Source: Taenia hydatigena
Lineage: Eukaryota > Platyhelminthes > Cestoda > Cyclophyllidea > Taeniidae
Direction: 5' to 3'
Assembly: GCA_036345935.2 (NCBI GenBank)
Contig: JADWOT020000004.1
Location: 19,511,155 to 19,575,154 of the forward strand
DNA: 64,000 nt
Every line of letters starts with the position of its first letter. Positions within the stretch are counted from its first letter, which is position 1. Below the pieces are notes generated by a model. It had not been told where the DNA came from, did no database searches, and was given only the letters and a program-made list of their open reading frames with translations. Positions 12,317 to 23,829 of this stretch are shown one piece after another. The position numbers and the translations under genes are program-made.

Positions 12317-14952
12317 GTCCGCTGCGAATCCGTTAATGGAGAATCGCCATGCAATCGTCTCGGTGGCCGTGCGTTTCAATTGGCAAGCGATGCCATGTTG
12401 ATGTCAACCAAACCACATGTCGGAACCTGGGCCTCACGTCACACTCCTCCTCTGAGTGAGCAAAAAAGTGGCCCCGAAGTTAACCGCCCCGAGTCTGGTG
12501 CTCCCGACGCCTCCGTGGTGGTCACCCAATTGCGCAAAATCGGAGCCACAGGCGATAGCATGTGGCTCTCCGCTAAGAATCTTTGCGAAACGGTGTCAAA
12601 CTCATCAGCAGAACGGGTACTACTTGAGGAGTATCACGATCAGAGCGCTGATTGGAGGGATAAGTGAGTTTGAATGATAAAAAATATCGGGAAGTTGGGT
12701 AATAAAATGCAATATTTTGAATGAGTTCATCATGAACACATTCAGTCCTTTTCAGGTTCTAGTTTCGAAGGGCATTATCTGTAGGTTATTATTGAGTTAT
12801 CTGCTAACACTTTCGAAGGGAACAGACCAACTGGAATAGAGAGATTGCAGCAGTTTTTGAGCTCATGATCATTTCAGCTTGGTTTTATTTTGCTGTGATC
12901 AATTACCGTAAACATTTGAAGACCAATTATTTCTGATGAAGGAATCATGGCGTCACATACATGAGATGTTAATGACTAAGAATGGAATAATCTTTCGTCT
13001 TGGACGACAATCTCTTTGAGCTAGCATGAGTCACTTTTGTGATCAGTGTGTTTTGGGAGTAAATTATTTGGAACAACAGTCCTGCAACAGAACTTTATTT
13101 CCAGTTATCCTTTCTTAAAGTATAACGTAGTATTCTGTTTAAGCGTTCAATAAATACGTTTTATTTCCCTATATGAATGAATAACCACCTCGGTTGTTGT
13201 GTCCTTTTTGCGAAACAACCACTAAGTCCACTCGTTGTAAACGGCACTTGTTTATTGCCAACTATACATGGTTTAGCACTAACGTCACGCATCGTCGACT
13301 TTGTTTTGACTATAAATGCCTAGACCACATCATTTGGCTAAAAGTTGACCCAGCTGTTGTGTAGCTTGGCGTCCAGGAGCTTGTGAATGGCGTGAAATTG
13401 TTTGTATGGGTGTTCTGTAAAGCACACACGTTCTCCACTGACCTCTTTACCACTTCTCCCCTAGCCATAATGGCAGTTGGTCGTAATGGATGCAATGGCA
13501 GCTTGTTTACTTTACAAACTGAATGGAATTAAGGTTACAGGACTGCCTCGTAGGCATCATAGGGTGAAATTTGGGTGGAGGTGGTAGCAGGACGCAATGT
13601 CCACAATGAAGTGGTTCAAAACATGCTATTTTTGTGGCGAGACACCCAAAGGTGGAAATATCGAACTCAGACAGGTAATGAAGCCTTGAAAACGAAGAAG
13701 TGCTTGATGCTGTTGGGTGATGTTTACAGTGAGATGGATGGAGCAACAACTAGTGTGTGTGCGTGTGTGTGTGTGTGTGTGCATGTCAAGTGAGAGGATC
13801 GTGGAGGGTAGTGAGGAGGTGCGAGTGACGTGGGAGGCGGTGAGGGAGGACGACAAGGTTGTTCCTCACATTCTGTGTGTAGATTGTGAAGGTGAGGTGA
13901 CACACTGTGGATTGTTTCCTGATTGTTGGACTTAGAAGTGGAAATGGCGAGGAGTTAGTGCATTGGAACATGAGTTGGACTGGCGAATGTGTCAATGGTC
14001 ATTGATCACCTCGAAGCGATGCACACTTCTGTGGTAGCACTTAACCGCCGGAAGACTGGGCATGCTGTGTGCGTGTGTGGTGGAGTGCAGACGGAGTTGC
14101 TAAAGTGGTTGGAGTGGTTGCTAGTTGGTGAAGGCTCAGTAGGAAGGATTGGTTGTGGGGCCTATCTGCTCGATCTGATGGAAGTGCATGAGGAGCTTCT
14201 TGTTGGGGGAGGAAAGCAGCGGGGAGTAGTGTGGAGGGTGGAAGGAATTTCTGTTATTGCTATCACGAGGCTATGTGTGGCTTCATATTGCTGCAAAACT
14301 TATTTGTGGAAGGATTAGCACTGTGGGAGGGGAGGGGAGGGGAGGGGAGGGGAGTGAGGCTGATGTGCCACCGCATCACCATCAGCACTACCACCATCGC
14401 CATGATTGTCGACTGTATCCCCATGGCAGTTGTCCAGACCCAAGATGGTGAAAACGGTTTCGTGAGTTGGGGATGAGACAATCGTGGGAGCACATGTGGG
14501 ATATGAAAATGGGATAGAAAGGGAATTGAGGCGGGGAAATTGTAGTCTTGGATTTTGGGAAGTAGTTGTGCGAGGGAGCTGCATCTAGTTAGCTTGTGAT
14601 TTGTTAAGAAAGGACCGCTTTTTTTCAATTACTTGGTATTTAAGGAAGTAGTTCCCAATGGAATTTTGTGAAATTCCTTTCCTCGTCTTATATAAATATG
14701 TCTTAACAGTTATTTATTGGTATCCTCAGATGGTTGCAGAAGCGTCCTGATTCGGTGGCACCTGACCATTTAAATCTTCAAGCCGCAAAGCAAACCAAGT
14801 TTGCCAATCTACTATTGGATGGTCGGGAGAATATGGAAGCCGGCATTGAGACCGCTCTCTACCGCTCTCCCTTCATCGACAGAACATGCGATTGGCTTCA
14901 AGTGAATCGTAAAGCCGACTTCAATCCCGTTACTCTCGCCGCTTGTCTTTAG
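12317..14952 (+). CDS. Same unrecognised gene, C-terminal exons (two)
   Basis: Exons 12317-12663 and 14730-14952 are joined by acceptor tttttcag, donor gtgagt and acceptor tatcctcag in phases 0-2 and 2-end, restoring the codon for K in DWRDKWLQKRPD. The stop is TAG at 14950-14952. The first exon is low-complexity (S, P, G) then turns into a helical segment around LRKIGATGDSMWLSAKNLCE. The last exon encodes a compact tail ending NRKADFNPVTLAACL. From 6450 on, the eight exons give about 530 residues with no recognised domain. The 2.07 kb last intron contains repeat A copy 2. Phase agreement over seven junctions is the main evidence that these exons form one gene. Confidence 0.6.
13315..14616 (+). 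repeat. Repeat A, copy 2 (inverted partner of 4953-6255)
   Basis: Reverse complement of copy 1, lying entirely within the intron 12664-14729. Its plus strand carries the putative sense frames: a short frame beginning MSTMKWFKTCYFCGE near 13597, a frame with ILCVDCEGE near 13870, and a 109-residue frame at 13989-14318. The first two are separated by stops. The element looks like a degraded short gene or a non-autonomous transposon. The TG microsatellite and GGGGA run mirror those of copy 1. Confidence 0.85.
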
Positions 14953-16124
14953 GACATTAAATACCACCTTAACTTTCAGCGCCAGTTCTAAAGTACCAAT
15001 CACCTTTCCCTCAATCCATCTGCAAGACATTTTTAAGGGATACCATTGTGATTCTTTTTATTCAATACAGCTTTATCATCCACTTCTGTGTCGTTGGCTG
15101 CCTGCTCCTGTATCTCGTTGAATTATTTGTAAATGATCTGATATGCTACAGAATTGAAGTAGTTCTGATCATTGGTGCTCTAATTTTATTTATTTGTTCA
15201 GCGATGTCAATCACTCTAGCGAGTTACGTTGATTCACAGGGCTGCCACGAAATTCCGTTTAGAATAATGTCCGCCGGTATTGCCTAGAACAGTTAGGGTC
15301 TAGAAGGTTGCAAGCACTCTCCTTTGGAGTTGACCATGTAAAAAGTCATTTAGGCGCCATTTACAATGGAGAGCGGTGGGGCGGTGTATTGAGCTAACGG
15401 GTACTAGGTTGGATTCCACACTGAACAAGGTAGTTCGCGTATGATATTGGCAGGATCGAACCAACCCCATTGCCATTTTCTTACCTACGAATGAGCGAGG
15501 AGGATGATTGAGCAAATACTGAGCGTTGACTACTGTTCCAGTGGCCTTGGATGAACTCTCTCGTTCTTGGGTTAATAATCAAGCTAAGCAAAAATTTGTG
15601 GCGAAAACATCCTGACAAGGGTATCGACTGGATGGCGGATCGGCTTCGCGTCTAAAAGGTAATGTAAACATCATCGATACCGTTGCATCCTAGGTCAGCG
15701 GGAAATATGATCAGCAGCCATGGGCTAGACGGCAATTTGCTCTCTCTTGGCATTTCACTTGTGCTAGTTGTTGATAACACCAAAATTCCTCAAATAGAGT
15801 CTTCATCTCGGGTAGGAATGCACTCTCCATGCCTTATTGAAACGTGCCAGGCAAAACTCGTTTAGGGGTAATAGGATTTGGCTATCTTCGTAAAACGACT
15901 TCGATATGCACTTCTTGGTGCATAATTCGAAAACTAGCAATTACTTTCGTGTTAGAAGAGCATGTGACCTCAGTGAACATTTCTATTCGATCAAATTTCT
16001 ATCACCGTGGTATCATTGGCGCTTTGCACAAAACATCCTACTTACAAAATTTAAGTCAACATTTTTGGAGAACATTTGTTTACATAAGGGTTGAAACAAT
16101 CTTTGATTAAAATTTCATTTTCAG
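14953..16124. other. Gap between the unrecognised gene and the methyltransferase exon
   Basis: No certain gene. An open frame at about 15072-15287 encodes two hydrophobic segments (around LLLYLVELFV and VLIIGALILFICSA). It could be an exon of a small membrane protein, but I cannot place its splice partners. A diverged TRIM internal fragment may lie at about 15300-15650. A first exon of the downstream methyltransferase gene should be somewhere here. Confidence 0.3.
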
Positions 16125-16916
16125 GCATGCAAAATATGGAAGAAATTCCTATTCTCTCATCTACTGGCACGTTGGGAATCCTCGCGATCCTCTCCCACTT
16201 CAAAAACCATCTTGGTTGCTCCACTAACGCCTCAACGAGGCTTAACCCCGCCATTGAATTTGTACTCCTCAAAGTACAGTGTTAGACTCGTGTCAAATTT
16301 TGATATCCCTGATCTAAACAAGAAGTTGACAATTCGCCGTGCTGAATATAGTCGTCTCACTGACCCTACTCGTCATAGTCTCGACGTGAGGTGCAATCGC
16401 AGTCACCAACATGCACTTTACGAATTTGCTCTCGTCACCTGTCTAGGCGTCAATTCTGCAGCTTCATCTGCGTCTTTACTCCTTGATTTAGCGTGTGGAG
16501 TCTTTCTTCCCTTTGGAGGTCACGATATGACCAAAAATGTTCCTCTCAAACTCGGTTTGGATCAATTCGTGCGTCCCAAGCCAGGCATCGATTTTGCGCA
16601 ATGCTCATTGGTAGGTTCAAGGCTACCGCTTCGTGATTCGTCAGTGGACTATCTTGTCACCATCTCATTCGCCCAATGGGTGACTGCGGACGATGATCAT
16701 GAGGTAATCAGCCTATTCGCGCAAGAATGCGTTCGAGTTCTGGCAAGTGGGGGTGGAGCGGCAGTTCTTCAATTTTACCCTGGAAGTAAACGCGATCTTG
16801 ATGCAATTTGTGCAGCTCTTGCCGATGCGCATCATTGTGTTCGCGGGTGTCGTTTAAGCGCCCAACCTGTTGAAAATAGAGGAATCAAAATATTTGTATA
16901 TTTTGTAAAGCACTAA
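16125..16916 (+). CDS. Divergent Bud23/WBSCR22-like class I methyltransferase
   Basis: An acceptor (tttcattttcag) opens a frame of 263 residues to a TAA at 16914-16916. Numbering from the TTG at 16212, the order of blocks matches Bud23, the 18S rRNA guanine-N7 methyltransferase. LLLDLACG (89-96) stands where Bud23 has its SAM motif I, LGLD (114-117) at motif II, ISFAQWV (151-157) where Bud23 has its SAVQWL block, and GGAAVLQFYPGS (181-192) where it has AVLQLYP. It departs from the family in two ways. The glycine-rich GTG of motif I is replaced by VFL, and the basic C-terminal domain of Bud23 is absent, the protein ending FVYFVKH. It may be a catalytically altered paralogue. No start codon is convincing in this exon, so an upstream exon probably exists. 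Confidence 0.7.
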   Translation, partial: ACKIWKKFLFSHLLARWESSRSSPTSKTILVAPLTPQRGLTPPLNLYSSKYSVRLVSNFDIPDLNKKLTIRRAEYSRLTDPTRHSLDVRCNRSHQHALYEFALVTCLGVNSAASSASLLLDLACGVFLPFGGHDMTKNVPLKLGLDQFVRPKPGIDFAQCSLVGSRLPLRDSSVDYLVTISFAQWVTADDDHEVISLFAQECVRVLASGGGAAVLQFYPGSKRDLDAICAALADAHHCVRGCRLSAQPVENRGIKIFVYFVKH

Positions 16917-18930
16917 TGTCGATTTCTTGTTGTTTTTAACCCGTGGTAAGTATTTATTCGGTTTTTTTTCGTTAATTGCCATTTTGTGCTAACAAAAAGT
17001 TGCCAGAAATGTGGCAAAATACTTGCGAACGTACTGCTGGAAATGCTTTATTTCTATGACAATTAGCTTATGCCCAGGTCCAAAAAGTTAACTTGGAAGA
17101 CCTGGCAGAATCAGCATATCGTTACTGATGAGTGTGAGTGTTACGTTCTGTATGTCCTCTTGCATCCCGTGCTTGTTGCTAACTCTGCTTGAGATCTCTT
17201 ATAGACACTTATGCCTTCACCCTGTTTAATACGACTGATGCCGTCCTGCTCAACGATGCCTGGATTTACTTAGGCATGTGTGCGCGGCTTGTTTGTTGTG
17301 GTAGGTCACTTTCGCCACATACTGCTGCGTTTAGTATCACCAAAAGGGTCTGCGTTTTGATGTCTGTAAAAATTTCGCTGCAAAACAATAACACCTTAGC
17401 ATTACTCCTCATGAGTGGGTCTAGTGTCACTTTCACTCATTTCTTCACCGTCATGTGATTCACCTGGGGTGCTCCCAACTTCTTTCTGGGCCACCTTTGT
17501 TTTGTACTTTAGGTACTCATAAACATCATAGCCTGTTACATGGTGGACACTTTTGAGTTATTCTAAGCCGATCGCTCCCTAGAATGCAGATGGGATTGAA
17601 CTGGCTGCCAAACGTCACTGTATGATTTCGATGGCATCCTCGCTGCGAACTCCCCCTTGCTACACCAATCACACCAGTCGCAATTTTTCTGTGGCATTTA
17701 GACTTTTGTTTGTATGATTTCAATGACATGAATTGTTAGTGGAAGCTCAATTAAGCAATTGCTCGCATATTTCAAGAAACATCTTAACTAATGATCATTA
17801 TCTTGCGCCGTCGTCATGGGCTATTCGCGGATGCAAATGGCAAGCTTAGCTTAGATCCCTCGTGTGACTACATATAAAAGATAATAAGTGCTCTTACCTC
17901 CAAACGAAGGCTTTGGGAACTGTCAAACTATGGCTAAAAGTACCTTTTTATTCAAAGTGCTTCTCCCTCTTCATATTGAAATGCATTCAACGCATTTTGA
18001 AGTATGATATGAGGTGGAAAAATAGTTCACTGCCTAGGTAAAAAGGAAAAGCAATGAATACAATTTGTACTTCCCCTGGGCATTCGGGCGGTGTTTACTT
18101 GAAAATAAGAAGAATTTTCTGGCTCATGACATCCGTATCGGTTGCTTAAGAGGGCGGCTACTTTCCCCTTGCAACGCTCCATGACCGGCTTATGGCTTGC
18201 CCCTTCTTCATCGCAAAATAACACATCAAAATGGAGTCTCTTAGTTCCTTTTGGGATAATTTATGAACCTTTATGGAGGTTGTTTTGGTAAATGTAAAAA
18301 AAGTGTCTACAAACTCCTTTTCATTTTTAATGCGATTTCTAGAGTTACCTTTGAGGTGCGGAACACGTGGCTAACCTGAATTGGATGGAAAAAGGTGCAT
18401 TTTTAATAAACGTGTGATCAGCTTTGTTAAACTAGTAAGCATAAATAATAAATGAGGCTAAACAATGGGTAGAAGCATTGGATGGGGATTGGAGTACACA
18501 AGTATCGCTTTGTGTGGATGCCTGTCAAATTGACCAGATTACATCCAATCTTGCATTAAGCGAATTAGCATAGAAGATTATTACCCAAGGACTGAAAGCA
18601 TTTCTTTATAACATAGTAAATCTTATTTTTGGAAAGCTGGCCCATGAAGTATTGCACGGAGAGTTGCTTAAAGCTAGGCAAAGATAAGAGGTGCGCCTAT
18701 TCAAGTAACGTGTCACAGTGGGATTGTCATAGAAGTGGGGTAACCATTGTTTCTACTTAGGAATAGAATTGTTTTTTTTCCCATAATCTAGACATGAAAA
18801 AACTCTAGTTTACAATTCCATCAAACAAAGAACAAATAAAAGCAGGGTGTGCCAACGTTTTCTTTCTCTGCCTAACAGAAATTGACGGCCGGCTAATTAA
18901 AGTCAAGTCGTTTTCTTGAGCTTTACTGTA
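16917..18930. other. Stretch without a supportable gene
   Basis: Downstream of the methyltransferase stop. A short frame at 17189-17458 preceded by cttatag is not convincing as an exon. The remainder is AT-rich with no repeat I could match to elsewhere in the window. Confidence 0.4.
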
Positions 18931-18949
18931 GATCCCTCGAGGTAAAGGA

Positions 18950-19879
18950 AGGATTGGAGTTACTGGTGTGGCCCAGAGACTAGTCCGCCTGGCTAAGGTA
19001 CAATTGCCATTCAAGTGGCTTTTAACGGAAACCAAAAGTTTGACAAGCGCAAACGCATTGCACAGCTCGTCTCCTATTTTGAGGGTCGTCCTCGACGCTC
19101 CCCTTTGGTCAGCCTCCTGCATCAGCCACGAGACAACCGTTCCAGTAATCACATTTCTATGCTACCGAGGAGACGTTGGACCACAACGTCACCGATCCCC
19201 CTTGCAAATTCAACTGCATCTTGAATTTCGTCACAACACGCTTGTCTATAGTTAGGTGTTGGAACATCGGCCTAAATGCTGGTTTATGATAAGGAGAAGG
19301 GGATTTAGCACAGTTCGGGAGGGGGAGGGGGGGGGGTTCGCGTCTCTTCCTCTTTACCACGTTGTTTACGCGTCTGAGCTACTCAGTCACAAATGTCTGG
19401 ATCCTGTCCAGCTTCTATGAAAGTGAAGGAGTCGCGACTTCATCAATGTCTCTATGCAGGGACAGTGGAGAAATTCCATAGTAAAACTTTCTCGGATGGT
19501 TCATGGCCAATGCTGCCGCCATTGTTTATTGCTTTCTTACAGTACACGGATCTGGGATAGTTGCTGAAAGTAGACTTCATCATTAGTTTTGTTTGAGGTC
19601 TTCACCGATTCTTCCATCCGTAGTGCCGCTAAAGTTGAAGCAAAAGGAATAAGGACTGATGTCACTTAGAATGGGATTTGCTATCCGATGCCAATAATGT
19701 ATCGCTCTGAGACTTCCCTAGAGGCGAAAGAAGCCATAGTACTGGGCGAAGAGAAAGAAATTAAGCTGTTGGCATGGCTCGCAGTAGCTACTCCACTTAG
19801 CGAAGGCAAAATGACCAACCAAGTTAATCAAGCGACGGCAACCAAAACCGCAAGGTAAGCAAACAAAAAGTGTGTCACA
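18950..19879 (-). mobile_element. TRIM-type LTR element, complete but eroded
   Basis: A minus-strand copy of the small LTR element. The 5' LTR is at 19698-19879 (182 bases, TGTGAC...GATACA on the minus strand) and an eroded 3' LTR at about 18950-19065. The internal region between them carries the family's conserved internal blocks (for example around 19480-19560) but no open frame. The 5' LTR side (about 19510-19970) is duplicated in opposite orientation at 24424-24884. Confidence 0.65.
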
Positions 19880-19984
19880 GTAGTTGCGACTCCGAGGTTC
19901 TGACTGGATCAGAGACATCGTGCTTGTTTAATGACTTTTTAAAGTGACAAGTGGTCTGAATACGCTCACCTTGTGATGCAAAGA

Positions 19985-20285
19985 AAGCTACTGACGAACA
20001 GAAAGGAGGTGGAGCTACTGGCACAGCCAAGGGGTCAACTCTCCCGATATGGGCAATACAACCGCCCCGAGTGATCCTCCAACCGAAACTTGTAGTCAAA
20101 CAAGGTATCCCAGCTTCCTCTTCTAAATTGCAGCATTACGATTAAAAATAGCCAAAGGAAAACTATCAACCGAGGAATTCCACTTAAATATTTGTAACAC
20201 GTAAGCTTGACTGAATTTTGGTCCCAAATAAGGTAGGGTATCACTGAACTTTGAAATGCATAAGAAATTATACACTGCGTAACAA
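19985..20285 (-). repeat. TRIM-derived fragment, directly duplicated at 23.5 kb
   Basis: Starts with a partial LTR in minus orientation and continues into non-LTR sequence. About 290 bases recur in direct orientation at 23525-23805 at roughly 90% identity, including a shared stretch around the hexamer run aaaatagccaAAGGAAAAC (AGAGGAAAAC in the partner). Confidence 0.7.
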
Positions 20286-20289
20286 TACT

Positions 20290-20415
20290 TGTAATGCGGG
20301 CACTTGGTGGGCCATTCTTGTCTTCGTGGGGTTGGCAGTGGTCCCAGCCCCTTTTATCTACCCTTATGTCTTCTTTTGTACCTCCAGAGAAGTCTCAAGG
20401 TGCTATAGTACTATT
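20290..20415 (+). mobile_element. TRIM LTR fragment, plus orientation
   Basis: Contains the family's core (CACTTGGTGGGCCATT, then GTCTTCTTTTG, then AGTCTCAAGGTGCTATA). No partner LTR in the same orientation nearby, so probably a solo LTR or a fragment. Confidence 0.55.
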
Positions 20416-20859
20416 TAGTTATCTTCCTGTTCAAAACTGAACTCTAAAGAGTAGGATAAGTTTCGAAATTTTGTAATAAAATATGTCTTGTTAGTTTGAT
20501 TTTGAATAATGTACGCCACTGTTTGGATGAGACTTATTAAAATAATTTCGTGGGGTAGCAAACTCTCCATTCTCTACAACCACGAAATGAATGGGATCTG
20601 TTTAACTACACAAATAGTAGATGATTTGCGGTTAAGCAAAAATAATGACAAAAAAATACTATGAAGGACCGTCTAGATAAAACTAAAGCGCATTTATTTG
20701 TATTACGTGCGAAAGTTTATTTAGTGTTTACAACACTTCTGATCCTTCTTGCAATTTTCGAGTTATCGTGAAGGATTTACTGGGCATAATAATTGAAGAG
20801 TCTAGTGAAAATCATTCGACAAAGAAAGAGACTTTTTAAACACTTAAGTAGTACGCAGC

Positions 20860-21820
20860 GGGCCGACACTTCCCCAAAAACGAAAGAAGCATGATCCCAG
20901 GGCGGAACATACGTATTCGATGAGCAGAAAGTGGCTTGGGTTATTGGTGACGTCCAGAGGCCAGATGTCCTGGCAACTGCGCAATAGTGACTATTTAAAG
21001 TGGGAGTTGAACAATTAAGCGCATTGTATGGCTCCTCTCCTCTTTTGAATGTTGTCCTCGGCGCCCTCTTTGGTCGGCCACCTACGGGCCAACGGTGCCA
21101 GCCATCAACTTTCTATACAACTAAGGAGAAGCCTGTCCGCAACGTCACTGATTTCTTCTCGGTATTTATAGCTGGAGCTGAAGTTTCTTCCGGTTCGAGA
21201 AGTGGCTTATGGGAGGGAGAATTTTGCTGGCTATCACGCAGCTTCATAGCCAGACGCAGGAGCACCGGTGTAAAAGTGGATTTGTGTTAGAAGGAAGGGT
21301 ATTTAACAAAGTCTCCGGGGGTGGATTTCTGTATTTACTTCTCCTTGCCACGTTGTTTTCACTTCAGAGCTGTCCGATTAATTCTGTCAATCTGGGTTCC
21401 ACCCACATTGCAAAGAGATGAAGAAGGAATCGCACATTCACTTAATCGACGGTAAGGAAGCTCCGGGACGAAACTTGTCCAGATGGTTCACACCTAGTGT
21501 TGCTTCCGTTCTGAGCAGCTTTCCTGGCATAGTTGCCGAAGGTAGACGCGAGCACTTCTTCCTGCCGGCTGGGGTTTGCCATTCAGCAGTAGCTATCAGG
21601 ATGGACGTTATTTGAAATCGAGTTTGCTTTCCGTTGCCATCAATGTAGTACCTTGAGACCTCTCCAAAGACGAAAGAAGGCACAATACTTGGGCGGAATA
21701 CGGGAAGATGCAGGAAGGGACTTGGGCTACTGGCGTGGCCGAGAGACTCCACCACCCAGCGAAGACAGTGAGGTCAATTAAGTGATACTTTACCAAACCG
21801 AGAGACGAACAACGGACAAG
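20860..21820 (-). mobile_element. TRIM-type LTR element, minus orientation
   Basis: LTR-like blocks at about 20865-21030 (eroded) and 21644-21820 enclose an internal part with the family's conserved blocks (about 21470-21560, with the pattern TCCAGATGGTTCA near a TAGTG). The LTR at 21644 begins TGTAGTACCTTGAGACC on the plus strand, matching the GGGGCGCTACA end of the family. No coding capacity. Confidence 0.6.
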
Positions 21821-22235
21821 GATGTTTCATGCATGTCATTTGCAAGAAATATGCAGACTGCTGTCTTTTAATGGTTACTGAGGTTCTCAGTCAAAAATGT
21901 AATTTAGTGACAAAAGAAATGTGAAGTTTTTAAGAATTGTAATTAGGACAAAGCAGCCTTTATTGTCCCATATTCTTTAATCTCTCCACAAACTGGACAT
22001 CTTAATTAGACCTCCCAAAATCGTGACTTTTTATCGCATAAAAATTTATAAGTTTTTTTAGAAATCGTATTTTCCTTTATGCCCCTATATTCTCTAAGTG
22101 ATTACATGTTCTCAATCACTCCTTACAAGTAGGTAAGTAACGCGGATTCTCCTAATGTAGCCAAAATGAGAGATCAGAATTAAGATCAAATCCACTAGCG
22201 CACCATAAATTTTTTAATGATATGAAAACAATTGA

Positions 22236-22430
22236 ATCTGTTTGTTGTGTCCTTAACTCTCGGTTTTGGTAAAGGACCACTTGGTTGGCCATTGTACCTT
22301 CGCTGGGTGGGTTGGCCTCCGAGCCATGCCAGCAGCTCCATCCCCATCTGGACACCGATATTCATTTGTTCTCCTCGAGTATTGTGCCTTTTTCCATCCT
22401 TAGCTGATTAATGAGTGAGTTTTAAAACAG
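22236..22430 (+). mobile_element. TRIM LTR, plus orientation
   Basis: Well-preserved LTR core: TTTTGGTAAAGGACCACTTG, GGTTGGCCATTGTACC, GGCCTCCGAGCCATGCCAG, then CTCGAGTATTGTGCC. A second, weaker LTR in the same orientation at about 22965-23095 may be the 3' LTR of the same element. Confidence 0.6.
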
Positions 22431-22964
22431 AGCACTTATGTCTTTGCCAATGGTAATGCTTCACCTGGTCATACGTCGCCTTGTCCAATGGTCTGACCGT
22501 GAGGTCAAGGTGGGTGACACCACTATCGTGTGTCTCAGCAAATAAGAATTATTACTTATTAAAAAAATTCATGCACAATCATTTCCTTTGATGATATGCT
22601 GTATTTTATAGTTTGTTTGGAGTTGCCGACCCACCCGCCTATTTCAGCAATGAAGGAAGTAACTCTTTTTGGTTGCCAAGCCTTCCTTACTGCCACTGTA
22701 AGCAATGCGAATCGTGGGGGTCTGACCGAATCCGTAATCAAAGATCTATCCCCTCCGATAAATCTTCCTCTTCCAGTAGCAAGTTTACCATTCATGTATC
22801 TGACTAGAAGCTCGCAATACTTCAGCCACTTCACAATGCGATGGCGATGTGACTGGGACTACTCCACTTAGAAGTCCTCCACGCAATAGAATGTGTTGAT
22901 TTAAAGTTAAGCACTGACGGATTACTTTGGCTGCTTATTCTCAGACCACCTTTTGTGTATTGAA

Positions 22965-23095
22965 TGTTATGCCCTTGCCAGGTGGGCTAGTCTCTAGGCC
23001 ACGCCAGTGGCGCCGATCCTCTCTATCCCAGTGGAACGTCTTCATCTTCTTCAGGGCAGTCTAAGAGCCCTTCAACTCTTCCGTTACATTAGTCA
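22965..23095 (+). mobile_element. Eroded TRIM LTR, plus orientation
   Basis: Matches the family from the GGTGGGCTAG block to the AGGGCAGTCT block but lacks the first third. Possibly the 3' LTR partner of the one at 22236. Confidence 0.5.
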
Positions 23096-23829
23096 TGTTA
23101 TTTCCCCCAAGTAGAGAGAGGACAAATCCTCAAGTTATCTGATCAAACAAATTAACTCATTAAAAAAAATGTACTGTGCGCATTACGACTAATTATTTAA
23201 TTAATTAGACACTTTGATGGACCCGTCTTGCTCTTTGCATTTTTCTTCATCCTAGTGACACCGAATTTCCCTCGATGATTTTTCGCTTAATGAATAAAAT
23301 GTAAAGAAAAGGATGGCAAAAATGCAGCAATTTTAAAATGCATTTATTTAAAGCCTCCTTCGGCTGGGCGTAGAGCGTAGAAGTGACTTTTTGATGGTGA
23401 GAAGGTGTTTTTGTTCCCGATTGTTATCCATCAATAGAAATTCAGGTGGTCGATTTGCGTCATGAGGTTAAAAATTTTGTTTCTTCTGTAGCATTTCAAG
23501 CCTTTTTTGAAGTCAGAATATGTACGCCCGACGAACAGAAAGGAAGTGGAGCTATTGACATGGCCAAGGGATCAACTCTCCTGAGTGACCCCCCAACTGA
23601 AACCGATAGTCAGACAAACAAAGCATCGCAACTTTCACCTCTAAATTGCAGCATTACAGTTAAAAATAGCCAGAGGAAAACTATCAACCGGGAAATTTCA
23701 ATTAAATAATTGTAACACGTAAGCTTGACTGAATGTTGGTCCCAAGTATGGTAGGGTATTTCTAAACTTTGAAATGCATAAGAAATTATGCAGCGTTGTA
23801 ATTCCCGATTTATTTAGTTCCAACGGTAA

